The notes: generated by a model from the sequence alone, not told the origin. A stretch of DNA of 64,000 nt from Crateriforma spongiae (GCF_012290005.1 NZ_JAAXMS010000002.1:496001-560000), one strand, 5' to 3'. Shown: positions 43,985 to 53,063, counted from the stretch's first letter. A program made the numbers and translations.

Positions 43985-44132
43985 CGCGTTGGACAAGGGC
44001 TTGTTCGTCGGTAAGAGGGTGAACCGGCGTCGATGGCCACAGATGATCGACAGACTGGAAAAACGGGCAAGACATCGGCCTTGGGCCGGCCCAACCCGCC
44101 AGGGTGTTTACCGCAAATCCGCGTCAAAGGCA

Positions 44133-45200
44133 TCAGACGGCCGCCGCGACGGACGTCTGTGGCTTGGTCGCATCGACCGGCACGGCACCGCCACGATCCG
44201 AAACCGCCGCCTCGGCGTGCCGGCAACGCAAGACCATCAACAACAACGATACGGCCAGGGCCAAAATCAACGACCCGATGGCAACGTGCCCGGTCACAAT
44301 CCAGGATTCGACGAACCCTTTGGCGCGAACCAGAAACCCATCGGCTCCCGGCATCCACCGCAGGAACGACGGAAAACCATAGTTAACGACCCAGGTGCCA
44401 AAGCCCAAAACGATCTGCAGTGCGACAAAGATTACCAAAGCCGACGCCAGACGCGAGAGCGTCAAATCGCCGCACCCCCTAATCAGAGGCCAAAGCAGAG
44501 CCGCAAAAACCAAAATCCCCAAGGCAATCAACATGTGGGCGACCGCCAGGGCGGCAAAACCGTCCGGTGAAGCCCCTGGCTGGGCGTGACGCAACATCGC
44601 CCCCAAAACAAGCTGGCCATAGCTAGCCACCGCCAACACGCCGGCAACGGCCACCGTCAACCGTCCGGGCTGTCGTGTTTGCTCTACCTCACTGATTTCG
44701 CCGCTCGCTTGGCGACGCCACCACCGGCTGCTGCCCACAACCGCGGCGGCCGCCAACGCAAAGAAGGCCGGGCCGACACAGCCGTGAACCATCGCTAAAA
44801 CCTGGTCGCTCATCACGACCCGCAAACCGCCCAAGACTCCCTGTGCGATCACGGCGATCAAAATGGCGAAGCACAACATGACGAACCAAAAGCGGTCTTC
44901 TTTCCGCCAAGCAGCCCACAACAACGCGATCGCCACCAATCCGACCACACTGCCCAGCAATCGGTGGCCGTGTTCGACCATGATGTCAAAAGGCCCCGAT
45001 AGCCAAGTCGACACGGGATAGAGAAACAAGTTGTAGCCGTAGGTCCCCGGCCAATCCGGTACCGACATGCCGGCGTCGTAGGTGGTAACCAATCCGCCGA
45101 TCCAAATCAACGGCCAGGCCAAAGCGATCAACAGCCAAGCCAATCGCCGGACGATCCGGGTGGATTCAACGGGATCGGTTTGTTTCAGGCTGTCGGTCAT
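44133..45200 (-). CDS. ctaA: Haem A synthase (COX15/CtaA family)
   Basis: CtaA oxidises haem O to haem A. The eight-helix fold holds the conserved haem-ligand histidines in M-V-E-H-G-H-R-L-L-G and M-V-H-G-C-V-G-P in the first half, and V-A-H-M-L and V-T-G-H-V-A-I-G in the second. The N-terminal T-T-Y-D-A-G-M-S-V-P-D-W-P is the alphaproteobacterial/planctomycete type motif. 355 residues. The pair ctaA-ctaB points to an A-type oxidase in the organism, though its subunits are not in the window. Confidence 0.93.
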   Translation of the reverse strand: MTDSLKQTDPVESTRIVRRLAWLLIALAWPLIWIGGLVTTYDAGMSVPDWPGTYGYNLFLYPVSTWLSGPFDIMVEHGHRLLGSVVGLVAIALLWAAWRKEDRFWFVMLCFAILIAVIAQGVLGGLRVVMSDQVLAMVHGCVGPAFFALAAAAVVGSSRWWRRQASGEISEVEQTRQPGRLTVAVAGVLAVASYGQLVLGAMLRHAQPGASPDGFAALAVAHMLIALGILVFAALLWPLIRGCGDLTLSRLASALVIFVALQIVLGFGTWVVNYGFPSFLRWMPGADGFLVRAKGFVESWIVTGHVAIGSLILALAVSLLLMVLRCRHAEAAVSDRGGAVPVDATKPQTSVAAAV

Positions 45201-45295
45201 CGTTTCAGCAAAGTCGTCGGTGCAAAGCGATCCGGTGGAATCGACGCTTTCGGACGTCCCACCGTCCGTTTCGCCGTCGACGCCGTTTCGCGTCG

Positions 45296-45469
45296 TTAAG
45301 TCTTTCGTCGGTCAAAAAAAATTTCGCCTGTGATGCCTCCCAGCACACAGCCGCCGGCTCCGAAAATCGCCCCGGCGACCAAGCCGTCTTGGCCCAGCAG
45401 AAACATCAAACCGATGCCCAGGGCCAAGCCCAACAGTGCGCCCACGGTGCGGTAATTGTCTCGGCTCAA
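45296..45469 (-). CDS. Small glycine-rich membrane protein
   Basis: 57 residues with two short hydrophobic stretches rich in glycine (G-A-L-L-G-L-A-L-G-I-G-L and A-G-A-I-F-G-A-G-G-C-V-L-G-G), like glycine-zipper helices. No family is recognised. A TTG at 45469 has GGAG eight bases upstream and is preferred; the frame allows an upstream TTG at 45493. It lies between ctaA and the dihaem cytochrome in the oxidase assembly cluster and may be a small partner of that machinery. Confidence 0.55.
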   Translation of the reverse strand: MSRDNYRTVGALLGLALGIGLMFLLGQDGLVAGAIFGAGGCVLGGITGEIFFDRRKT

Positions 45470-45586
45470 TTGGTGATCTCCGTCGCCAGTCAATTCGGCA
45501 GGTTGCGGACAAACAATCTTGGGGACCCGTTCAGATCGTCAGGATTCTAAATCCGCCGCCGCCGTCAACAGGCGGTCATTTCTGGT

Positions 45587-46993
45587 TCAGCCGGCCGGTG
45601 GGGTATCAACAGACGAATCCGCAGGGCCCGATGGCACCGCATACGATTCATGCTGCGCATCCGCACTCCACGCCAGCGGCCCCATTTTATCGTCCCCGGG
45701 ATCCGACGCGGCCGTTTCGGCCGGTGTCGCCCCCTGTCCCAGCGACTGGACGTATGCGACCAGCGCCCAGATTTGACGCGGGCTCAGCGATGTGCCATCG
45801 CCCTGCTCGGAAATCATCACCGCTGGCATCGGGGAACCGGCGATCCCTTGCGAAATGATTCGATAGATGGCTTCGGGCGTCCCGGCCCCGCGATAAACGC
45901 CATCGGACAACCGACGTGGCAGCACCGGACGTGGCGGCAAGGCCCCCAGTGCACGTACCGGAGCCAACGCTTGATCGTCGTCGGGACTGATGCCGATCCG
46001 CGACGTGTATTCTTTCGTCCAATCGTCATAGTCCAGGGTCGGCACGTCCGCACGTCCGCCCTTGCCGTGACAGCCCACACAGTTGGCATAGACGCCTTCG
46101 TAAACATCGCGTCCCATCGCCACCGCTTCGTCGGACCACTGGATCGACTTCGTGTCCGCGGCCACCACCTGCAACAGATCCTGTGGCACTTCGGGCACCT
46201 CGGCAACCTCGTCGGAAGCATCCCGCCATTGGCCGACGACATCGTCCAGAACGTCGGCGATGACGTCGGCCGCTTCGGTGTCACGTCCGTCTTCGCTTTC
46301 AAAGACCATCGCCAAATTCAGATCGTCCTCCGGCGGCGTGTCTTCGTACCCCAATTCATCCACCGCGACGGCCATCAGTTCTCGTTCCGTCTCCCCGCGA
46401 ACCGACAGGTAAATCGTGTAGTCGACCAGTGTTTGCCGTTGCTCGGGACTGAGAATTCGGTAGGACGGCATCGACGTCCCGGGAATACCTCGCTTCAACA
46501 ATTCCAGCAGATCCTCGCGAGTCGGCTTGGACCGCCGTTCGGTCGACTTCCACTTAAAAACACCGCGACGAAAGTCGCGTGGATAGGGATTCTGATACAG
46601 CGATGCGGGCCCATTGCCGCTGCCCGAAACGCCGTGACAAATCACACAGTGTTCGCGATACAGCCCGCGATGCTGGTCGGCTTGATCGCTGCTGATTTTG
46701 CCGATCGCCAGTTCCAGGTTGCCCACGTCGCGCAGAATTGATGATTGTTCATCGTCCAGCCAATCCGACGGCCAGCGTGGTTCCAGCGGCGTCCCGAACA
46801 ATTCGGTGATCACGGACTGAACATGATCGGCCGCGACATCCGCGGGAATGTCCCGCGTTTTTTCCAGCGACAACGCGTACAGAAGATTGGGGTCGAATTG
46901 GTCGACCGTCTTTTCGCAACCGACCCAGGCCGCGACCGACAAAGCGGCGGCCAAACAAATCAGGATCGGGCGACGAGAATAACGAAACGTCAT
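45587..46993 (-). CDS. Dihaem cytochrome c lipoprotein
   Basis: Two haem-c sites, C-V-I-C-H and C-V-G-C-H, lie in two cytochrome c domains (about 110-200 and 310-420). Matching methionine ligands are likely in T-S-M-P-S-Y and S-P-M-P-A-V. The signal sequence ends at A-W-V-G-C, a lipobox-like site, so the protein is probably a lipid-anchored electron carrier on the outer face of the cytoplasmic membrane. A Ser/Asp/Pro-rich tail ends it. Start ATG 46993, although the frame is open to 47110. 468 residues. Its place beside oxidase assembly genes suggests that it donates electrons to the oxidase. Confidence 0.9.
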   Translation of the reverse strand: MTFRYSRRPILICLAAALSVAAWVGCEKTVDQFDPNLLYALSLEKTRDIPADVAADHVQSVITELFGTPLEPRWPSDWLDDEQSSILRDVGNLELAIGKISSDQADQHRGLYREHCVICHGVSGSGNGPASLYQNPYPRDFRRGVFKWKSTERRSKPTREDLLELLKRGIPGTSMPSYRILSPEQRQTLVDYTIYLSVRGETERELMAVAVDELGYEDTPPEDDLNLAMVFESEDGRDTEAADVIADVLDDVVGQWRDASDEVAEVPEVPQDLLQVVAADTKSIQWSDEAVAMGRDVYEGVYANCVGCHGKGGRADVPTLDYDDWTKEYTSRIGISPDDDQALAPVRALGALPPRPVLPRRLSDGVYRGAGTPEAIYRIISQGIAGSPMPAVMISEQGDGTSLSPRQIWALVAYVQSLGQGATPAETAASDPGDDKMGPLAWSADAQHESYAVPSGPADSSVDTPPAG

Positions 46994-47047
46994 GGCGGGA
47001 AAGGCAGAAGAATTTCGCAGGGTTGGGATCACCCATTGAACCGCCAA

Positions 47048-47069
47048 GCGGCGTCTTTGCAAACGCCGC
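47048..47069. other. Seven-pair hairpin between the cupredoxin and cytochrome genes
   Basis: GCGGCGT (47048-47054) pairs with ACGCCGC (47063-47069) around an eight-base loop. It follows the cupredoxin stop and precedes the cytochrome start on the minus strand. There is no T-run, so it may modulate read-through or mRNA stability. Confidence 0.4.
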
Positions 47070-47126
47070 GTATCGTCGCATGCCGCGGAAAACCGGCGGC
47101 TTCGGTTCAAAAATTGCCGCTGCGAA

Positions 47127-47915
47127 TCACTCGCCCGACAGTGCGTCGGCCGGGACCGTCACGGTGCCCAAGTCGTTCATGCCGGGTTTGATTTCGACTT
47201 CGAATCGCGAACGACGCCATGATTCCGACTTGCCGTCGATCGTGACTTCATCGATCCGGCCCGCTTCGTGAAAGATGCGGAACGTCAATTCTTCGCCGGC
47301 CGGCAAGCCTTCGATCTCGATCATTCCGTCTTCATCACTGACCGCCGCGAACGGATGCTCCAAGACAACCACGTAGGCCTTCATCCAAGGGTGGATGTTG
47401 CATTCGACCGGAATCGGTGCCGGCTCGGCTTCGACCAAATCCACCGACTTTTCTTGGCCGGTCGGGATGGTGAAGTTCTGGGGATCGTTCCGCAGGAAGT
47501 TCAAGTTCGCGTTGTGGCCGACGGGATCGGGGTTGGTGACCGTCAATTTGTCGCCGGTTTGCGCGATGATGTACCGAGGTTCGAAACGGCAGTTTTCGTT
47601 GGCCAACACGTGATTCGCACCTGCGGGCTCGGTTTCCGGCAAATCGGGAGTCCCACGACCGGTGTACACGTACACCACCGCGTTCTTGATACCCTTGTTG
47701 GTCGGATTGACGATCAACGCTTCATTGGTCAGTCCGTGTTTGCCACAAAACTGGACGTCCTTGTTGACGTCGATCGGCGCCGGCTTGACCGGGTCACCGC
47801 CATAGACCAATTGCATCCGCAGGGTCCCGGTTTCGGCCCTGAGGGCACTGACGGTCGACAGACAGGCGGCTGCGGCAAGCAATGCGGGCAGGCAAAAGGA
47901 TGTCGCGATCTTCAA
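47127..47915 (-). CDS. Secreted cupredoxin-like blue-copper protein
   Basis: After a signal peptide (L-P-A-L-L-A-A-A-A-C-L) the protein has a cupredoxin-type region with ligands His in P-V-G-H-N-A-N-L and Cys, His and Met in C-N-I-H-P-W-M, the type-1 copper set. A further 80 residues form a carboxypeptidase-regulatory-like beta domain. A Cys/His pair near the N-terminus (F-C-G-K-H) is an extra feature. A TTG at 47915 with GGAG nine bases upstream is chosen; GTG 47930 is the alternative. 262 residues. It leads the oxidase assembly gene cluster and is likely an electron carrier or copper protein of the envelope. Confidence 0.85.
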   Translation of the reverse strand: MKIATSFCLPALLAAAACLSTVSALRAETGTLRMQLVYGGDPVKPAPIDVNKDVQFCGKHGLTNEALIVNPTNKGIKNAVVYVYTGRGTPDLPETEPAGANHVLANENCRFEPRYIIAQTGDKLTVTNPDPVGHNANLNFLRNDPQNFTIPTGQEKSVDLVEAEPAPIPVECNIHPWMKAYVVVLEHPFAAVSDEDGMIEIEGLPAGEELTFRIFHEAGRIDEVTIDGKSESWRRSRFEVEIKPGMNDLGTVTVPADALSGE

Positions 47916-48217
47916 AGCTGAATTCTCCACTGACGGGAAAAACGGTTGGGTCAAAGGACGGTGTCGTCTCGTCAATCCGGACGGGCACTGACCGTGGCCG
48001 GGACACGACACGTTAATCGATAATGTTCAATCAAGGGTGAAGCACGCGGCGGCCGATCTCCGCTGTGTTGATTTTCCGCCCATATCTTTGGCCAGGCAAA
48101 CGCGAACCGATCAGCCCCTGCCGATGGCAGCAATACCAATGCCGTCGGGTGGGGGCGACGTTCATGCAATACGCCCAAAGTCCACCAGGCAATCGCTGCG
48201 GTGGAAAACAGCGGATC

Positions 48218-48261
48218 AAAAAAAGCAGTCCCGCCGGCAAATAAGCTCCGGCGGGGACTGC
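48218..48261 (-). terminator. Intrinsic terminator of the predicted small RNA
   Basis: GCAGTCCCCGCCGG (48261-48248) pairs with CCGGCGGGACTGC (48237-48225) with one bulged base, around a ten-base loop, and seven T follow (48224-48218). The strand is opposite to purD and it is about 340 bases past the cupredoxin start, so it fits neither neighbour. Confidence 0.88.
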
Positions 48262-48374
48262 CTTGATCAAAAAAAGAGTGGGGTGACTGGCGACCAGACC
48301 GCAAATCGGGCGGGATCCACGAACCGGGCCGTGGACGAGTTTGCGGGACTTAGGAAGTCGCCTGTCGGCTGGAG
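48218..48374 (-). ncRNA. Predicted free-standing small RNA of about 155 bases
   Basis: A strong promoter (TGGACA, 16 bases, TATAAT) on the minus strand would start transcription near 48374, and an intrinsic terminator ends at 48218. The RNA between does not encode a convincing protein. Three nested stems form a rod: GGCGAC (48362-48357) with GTCGCC (48294-48289), CCGCAAA (48346-48340) with TTTGCGG (48305-48299), and TCCACG (48335-48330) with CGTGGA (48321-48316). A first run of seven T (48275-48269) is followed by the terminator hairpin, so there may be two ends. I do not recognise the RNA. A rod of this kind recalls 6S RNA, but that is only a guess. Confidence 0.7.
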
Positions 48375-48380
48375 CGGTCG

Positions 48381-48408
48381 ATTATACGCCATAAAGGCCG
48401 TTTGTCCA
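48381..48408 (-). promoter_or_regulatory. Strong promoter of the predicted small RNA
   Basis: TGGACA (48408-48403) and a perfect TATAAT (48386-48381) are 16 bases apart on the minus strand. Perfect -10 boxes are rare in DNA this GC-rich. No start codon with a ribosome site follows. Confidence 0.72.
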
Positions 48409-48705
48409 GCATTCTCTTGAAAGCTTCACATGCAAACCCCGCTGCCCCCAACGGAAAGCCCCGGTTCGGCCCCTCGTTTCATTATCCGCTCCAAAATCGG
48501 CGGCGTGTTCGACCGGGCGGGGAACGGTTAAGCTGCCCGATTCGTCGGCCCAGGCATCGGTATTTCGCCGATCCGTCGCGTGTGCCGTTTTTCGCGTTCG
48601 GGTGACTCGCGCATCACCGGTGATGGCTGTCCGTTTCACCGGCCAGAACCGGGTCATGATCGACACCTTTCGGTCCACCCCCAGAAAAGAAATTCAATCA
48701 GTCAA
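48409..48705. other. Intergenic region upstream of purD
   Basis: About 300 bases between the small RNA promoter and the purD start. A 33-codon plus-strand frame (48430-48531) has no clear ribosome site and is not called. The purD promoter must lie here; none was identified with confidence. No purine riboswitch core was seen. Confidence 0.5.
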
Positions 48706-50007
48706 ATGAAAGTATTGGTCGTCGGCGGCGGTGGCCGTGAACACGCTTTGGCTTGGAAGATCGGCCAAAGCCCTCGAGTCGAAACCGTTTACGTCGCCCC
48801 CGGCAACGCGGGAACAGCCATCGATGCGGTCAACGTCCCGATCCCGGCCACGGACATTCCCGCGTTGATCGACTTTGCGAAAACCGAATCCATCGATCTG
48901 ACGGTCGTCGGCCCCGAAGCTCCCTTGGTCGCCGGCATTGTCGACCAAATGAACGACGCCGGCTTGCGCGTGTTCGGCCCGTCGGCCGCGGCTGCCGAAT
49001 TGGAAGGCAGCAAAGTCTTCTGCAAAAACTTGCTGCACTCGGCGGACATCCCGACCGCGGACTACCGAACGTTTCGCGATGCCGGCGACGCAACGCGTTA
49101 CATCAAAGATCGCTACAGCGAACCGGGTGATTCGGTCAGTGTCGTTGTCAAAGCGGACGGCTTGGCCGCCGGCAAAGGCGTCATCGTTTGCAGCACTCGT
49201 GAAGAAGCTCTGGACGCCATCGATCGAATTGCCGGCCGACGCGAGTTCGGCGAAGCCGGCAAGGAGTTGATCATCGAGGAACGTTTGACCGGCCAAGAAG
49301 CCAGCGTGCTGGCGATCACCGACGGGGAAACCATCGTGACCCTGCCGGCCGCCCAAGACCACAAGCCGGCACACGACGGCGACACCGGTCCCAACACCGG
49401 CGGCATGGGCGCGTACTGCCCTACCCCGATCGTTGACGAAGCGTTGATGGCCAAAGTCGAATCGGATGTGTTGGTGCCGATCGTCCATGCGATGAAGCGT
49501 GCCCGGCGTCCTTTCAAAGGCGTGCTTTACGCCGGATTGATGCTGACGCCGGCAGGCCCCAAAGTCTTGGAATTCAATGTCCGTTTCGGCGATCCGGAAT
49601 GCCAGCCGCTGTTGATGCGTTTGCAAAGTGACTTGGTCGACGTGATCGAAGCCGCCGTGGACGGACGACTGGGTGAAATCGAGGATTTGAAATGGGACCC
49701 GCGTCCGAGCATCTGCGTCGTCATGGCCAGCGAAGGCTATCCGGGCGACTATGAAAAAGGGCGTCCTATTTCCGGTCTGGAACAGGCCGCTGAACTGGAA
49801 GACGTGAAAGTCTTTCACGCCGGCACCGACGTCGTCGACGGCCAAGTCGTCAACACCGGTGGCCGTGTCCTGGGCGTGACCGCGGTCGGTGATTCGATCA
49901 GCAAAGCAAAACTGCAAGCCTACACCGCGGTCAAACACATTCGTTGGCAGGGCGCTTGGTGCCGCAAAGACATCAGCGACAAAGCCCTTCGTCACAGTGG
50001 CGCTTGA
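48706..50007 (+). CDS. purD: Phosphoribosylamine-glycine ligase
   Basis: PurD joins glycine to phosphoribosylamine with ATP in purine synthesis. The N-terminal V-L-V-V-G-G-G-G-R-E-H-A-L-A-W-K is diagnostic. The ATP-grasp part shows V-V-K-A-D-G-L-A-A-G-K-G-V and H-D-G-D-T-G-P-N-T-G-G-M-G-A-Y-C-P, and E-F-N-V-R-F-G-D-P-E-C-Q closes the active site. ATG 48706 is set by the conserved first strand, although the frame is open to 48580. 433 residues, normal. dapB follows 59 bases later on the same strand. Confidence 0.97.
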   Translation: MKVLVVGGGGREHALAWKIGQSPRVETVYVAPGNAGTAIDAVNVPIPATDIPALIDFAKTESIDLTVVGPEAPLVAGIVDQMNDAGLRVFGPSAAAAELEGSKVFCKNLLHSADIPTADYRTFRDAGDATRYIKDRYSEPGDSVSVVVKADGLAAGKGVIVCSTREEALDAIDRIAGRREFGEAGKELIIEERLTGQEASVLAITDGETIVTLPAAQDHKPAHDGDTGPNTGGMGAYCPTPIVDEALMAKVESDVLVPIVHAMKRARRPFKGVLYAGLMLTPAGPKVLEFNVRFGDPECQPLLMRLQSDLVDVIEAAVDGRLGEIEDLKWDPRPSICVVMASEGYPGDYEKGRPISGLEQAAELEDVKVFHAGTDVVDGQVVNTGGRVLGVTAVGDSISKAKLQAYTAVKHIRWQGAWCRKDISDKALRHSGA

Positions 50008-50066
50008 TCGTCCGGGCACGCACCAAGTCAACATTCCCTCATTCGTAAACGATTCTTTCGACGCAC

Positions 50067-50873
50067 ATGACTGAACCGATCCGAGTCGCCGTCCATGGCG
50101 CTGCCGGCCGCATGGGCCGCCGTGTTGTCGCCCTTGCCGCACAAGATCCCGATTTCGAAATCGTTGCCGCCATCGAACACGCCGACTGCAGCGACCTGGG
50201 TCACGATGCCGGCCTGCTTGCCGGCATCCCCGCGGTGGACATTCCCGTCGCCAGCCAGTGGCCGGGTTTCGCCGATGCGGTGATCGATTTTTCATTGCCC
50301 TCGGCCGTCGACGGCGTGATCGCCAATTGCATCGCAGCCAAGATCCCGCTGGTCATGGCCACCACCGGGTTGTCGCCCGAGCAAAAGAATCAATTGGCCG
50401 AAGCAGCCAAGACGCTGCCGATCGTTTGGGCGCCCAGCATGTCGCTGGCCGTTAACCTGACCATGAAGTTGGCCCAACAGGTCGCCGCCACATTGAAGGA
50501 TGTTCCCGGTGGTATGGACGTCGAAATCCTGGAACGTCACCACCGCTACAAAGCCGATGCGCCCAGCGGCACCGCCCTACGATTCGGCGAACTGATCGCC
50601 CAGCAACTGGGCGACGACATTCGCCACGTTCATGGCCGAGAAGGCGAAACCGGCCAGCGATCGCGAAACGAAATCGGTTACCACGCCATTCGCGTCGGCG
50701 ACAATCCCGGCGAACACACCATCGTGTTCGGAATGTTGGGCGAAAAAATCGAGCTCAACGTCGGTGCCAGCAACCGCGACTGTTATGCATCCGGAGCGCT
50801 GACCGCCGCCAAGTTTTTGAAGGATCGCGAGCCCGGCCTGTACAGCATGTTCGACGTCCTGGGCCTATCCTGA
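50067..50873 (+). CDS. dapB: 4-hydroxy-tetrahydrodipicolinate reductase
   Basis: DapB carries out the second step of the diaminopimelate/lysine branch, after asd and dapA. The N-terminal V-H-G-A-A-G-R-M-G-R-R and the signature E-R-H-H-R-Y-K-A-D-A-P-S-G-T-A (with catalytic His/Lys residues) are intact. 268 residues, normal. Planctomycetes of this group make lysine and probably a peptidoglycan by this path. Confidence 0.96.
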   Translation: MTEPIRVAVHGAAGRMGRRVVALAAQDPDFEIVAAIEHADCSDLGHDAGLLAGIPAVDIPVASQWPGFADAVIDFSLPSAVDGVIANCIAAKIPLVMATTGLSPEQKNQLAEAAKTLPIVWAPSMSLAVNLTMKLAQQVAATLKDVPGGMDVEILERHHRYKADAPSGTALRFGELIAQQLGDDIRHVHGREGETGQRSRNEIGYHAIRVGDNPGEHTIVFGMLGEKIELNVGASNRDCYASGALTAAKFLKDREPGLYSMFDVLGLS

Positions 50874-50954
50874 TCTGGGTCTAGGCGAAGGTCGTCGCCA
50901 AACAGTCGCTAGGCACCATGTTCTGATTTCCAGCGCCGGACCATATGGTCGCGA

Positions 50955-53063
50955 TTACTGCACACCGTCGGTTTCGACAGGCACCCACTGAACCGCGTCG
51001 GCGATCACATAACCATCAGCGTCGGCATTTCGAATTTCAACGGTTCCACGCGCGGCAAACTCAAAGACACCCAATGAAGCTTTGCCGCCGGACTTCGCAT
51101 CGCGTTGGTTAATGCGTTGCGTGCGCCGCTTGCCGTCGACATCCAAGACGGTCACCGACACGTTGCTGGCCCGATTGGGATGAACGGGCCACAACAGGTT
51201 CACGCGATACCGACCGGCTTGCCCCAGGTCGGCATGATAAATTGCCACGCAGTCTTCGCTGTCGGATGCGTTGTCGTGCAGATAGTCATCGCCCACTCGT
51301 CCCGACGATGACGAACTGGTCACCCAGTTTCCTTTGGTTTCGGCCTGCCGGTTATCCACGACGGTCCCGGACAACGCTTCGGCATCAATCCCCGGCTTCG
51401 GCTTGGCACCGACATGGGCCAGGACTTGGTTGTCTTGAACCAATCGCTTCGCTAAACGCGAATAATCGACGTTTTGAATTGCCACACCGTCGTCGATGGC
51501 CTGACATGCCGCCGTCGCGGCCGACTGTCCCAAGACCATGAAGACCGGTTCCATTCGAATCGAACCAAAGGCAATGTGAGACGCCGACAAACAAACCGGC
51601 ACCAACAGGTTGGAAACCTCATCGGGCTTGGGCACCAGGGACCGATAGCTGATGCCATAAGGCGGAAAGCCGCCCACCTGAACGTCTCCTTCGTTTCGCA
51701 CGTGCCCCCGGGAATCGACGTATCGCTGTTGGTTGTGTGAATCCATCGTGTAGGCGGCCAACCCCACGGGATCCTCCACCGGCCGGCCTTGGCAGTTGTT
51801 CTGTGTCATGACGTAGTGCCCCACCATCCGGCGGGCTTCGCGAATATACAACTGGTCCTGCCAACCGTTGCCCTCCTGGAATTCATCTTTGCACATTCCC
51901 CAACGCGACACTTCACGACGAACGTGTTCGGGCACTCGCGGATGATTGGCTAGCGTCCACATCAATCCCTGTTGATACAAACGATGTTGCGCGATGATCT
52001 TTTCCCGCTGCTGGTACGTGGCTTCGGGATAGTCATAGTTTTGACCAATGAAGTCGGTGGAAAATCCCAAGCGGTTGTTGGTGTCCGTCTTTCGATTCGG
52101 CATCCGTGAATTGATCCAAGGCACGCCGTCTTCGCCCGCTTCGAAGTTACGCAACAGCAACTCGTACCACAGCGGTTGATAGCCTTCCGGCTTGTGAAAG
52201 GGAATTCGATTGTCTGGGTGATCGGTCAAACACATCCGAAAGCAATAAGCTTGCACACGATGATCCGCACCTCCTTCGGTTCCCGGTCCCTGTGGATCGA
52301 TATGTGGCAACAAACCACTGTCCGGATTTCCGGGAACCACAAAGGGGTCGATCCCCGGACGCAATTGGTGATGTCGTGCCATCGCGGTTTGCACGCCGTT
52401 CAGGGTTTCACCGTACTGGTCATTCGATTCACGGCCGACCGTGTAGCTGACACCGGCGGCCGCCATCAGATCGCCTTCATAGGTCGCATCGATGAACATC
52501 TTGGCCCGATAGGTTTCGCCCGTTTCCATGCGAATCGCGATAATCCTGGCCGGCAGGCTACGTGTCGTGATCACGGATGACCGATCCAAACGTCGCCCAT
52601 AGTCGATACGGATTTTGTCGCGATCGATCCAGCTTTGATAAACCAACAAGGCCACACTGGGCTCGAAAGTCCACATCGCAGATTCGCCGGCCGCGGTTTT
52701 CGATTGACCGCCGCTGCGATACTCGTCGCGCTGTTGCCATTTCCATGCCGAAGGTTCTTGGTAACGCGCCGCGATGTCTTCATAGAACTCGCGCGCGATC
52801 CCACCAATCGCTGCCTTATTGCCGATGTCGGTTTGCCCCAGTCCACCGGTCGTCAATCCACCGATGCGTTGACCGGGTTCTATCACGATGACGGACTTGC
52901 CCATACGTTGCGCCTGGACCGCGGCAGCGATCCCGCCGGAGGTGCCGCCGTAGACAACCAAATCGACCGGTTCAGGATCTTCGGCTCGCGCGATCACCGA
53001 CGAAGCAATGACCAGACATCCCAAACAGATCCATCCTAGGCACGGATGTGAATTCAATCTCAT
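50955..53063 (-). CDS. Secreted FAD-dependent oxidoreductase, xanthan-lyase-like
   Basis: After a signal peptide the FAD fold begins with V-V-Y-G-G-T-S-G-G-I-A-A-A-V-Q-A and G-Q-R-I-G-G-L-T-T-G-G-L-G, typical of the FAD_oxidored (Pfam PF12831) group. About 130 residues at the C-terminus (from T-V-V-D-N-R-Q-A-E-T-K-G-N-W) form a beta domain of the golvesin/xanthan-lyase type, probably carbohydrate-binding. The role is likely oxidation or breakdown of polysaccharide sugars outside the cytoplasm. ATG 53063 precedes the signal peptide; the frame is open to 53117. 702 residues. A sulfatase gene lies upstream on the same strand and may be cotranscribed, about 110 bases away. Confidence 0.88.
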   Translation of the reverse strand: MRLNSHPCLGWICLGCLVIASSVIARAEDPEPVDLVVYGGTSGGIAAAVQAQRMGKSVIVIEPGQRIGGLTTGGLGQTDIGNKAAIGGIAREFYEDIAARYQEPSAWKWQQRDEYRSGGQSKTAAGESAMWTFEPSVALLVYQSWIDRDKIRIDYGRRLDRSSVITTRSLPARIIAIRMETGETYRAKMFIDATYEGDLMAAAGVSYTVGRESNDQYGETLNGVQTAMARHHQLRPGIDPFVVPGNPDSGLLPHIDPQGPGTEGGADHRVQAYCFRMCLTDHPDNRIPFHKPEGYQPLWYELLLRNFEAGEDGVPWINSRMPNRKTDTNNRLGFSTDFIGQNYDYPEATYQQREKIIAQHRLYQQGLMWTLANHPRVPEHVRREVSRWGMCKDEFQEGNGWQDQLYIREARRMVGHYVMTQNNCQGRPVEDPVGLAAYTMDSHNQQRYVDSRGHVRNEGDVQVGGFPPYGISYRSLVPKPDEVSNLLVPVCLSASHIAFGSIRMEPVFMVLGQSAATAACQAIDDGVAIQNVDYSRLAKRLVQDNQVLAHVGAKPKPGIDAEALSGTVVDNRQAETKGNWVTSSSSSGRVGDDYLHDNASDSEDCVAIYHADLGQAGRYRVNLLWPVHPNRASNVSVTVLDVDGKRRTQRINQRDAKSGGKASLGVFEFAARGTVEIRNADADGYVIADAVQWVPVETDGVQ

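Noticed and set aside
48430-48531. 33-codon frame upstream of purD as a leader peptide
   Set aside because: No ribosome site, no amino-acid bias linked to purines and no terminator hairpin between it and purD.
48694-50295. 533-codon frame opposite purD
   Set aside because: Antisense shadow; purD has strong conserved motifs on the other strand.
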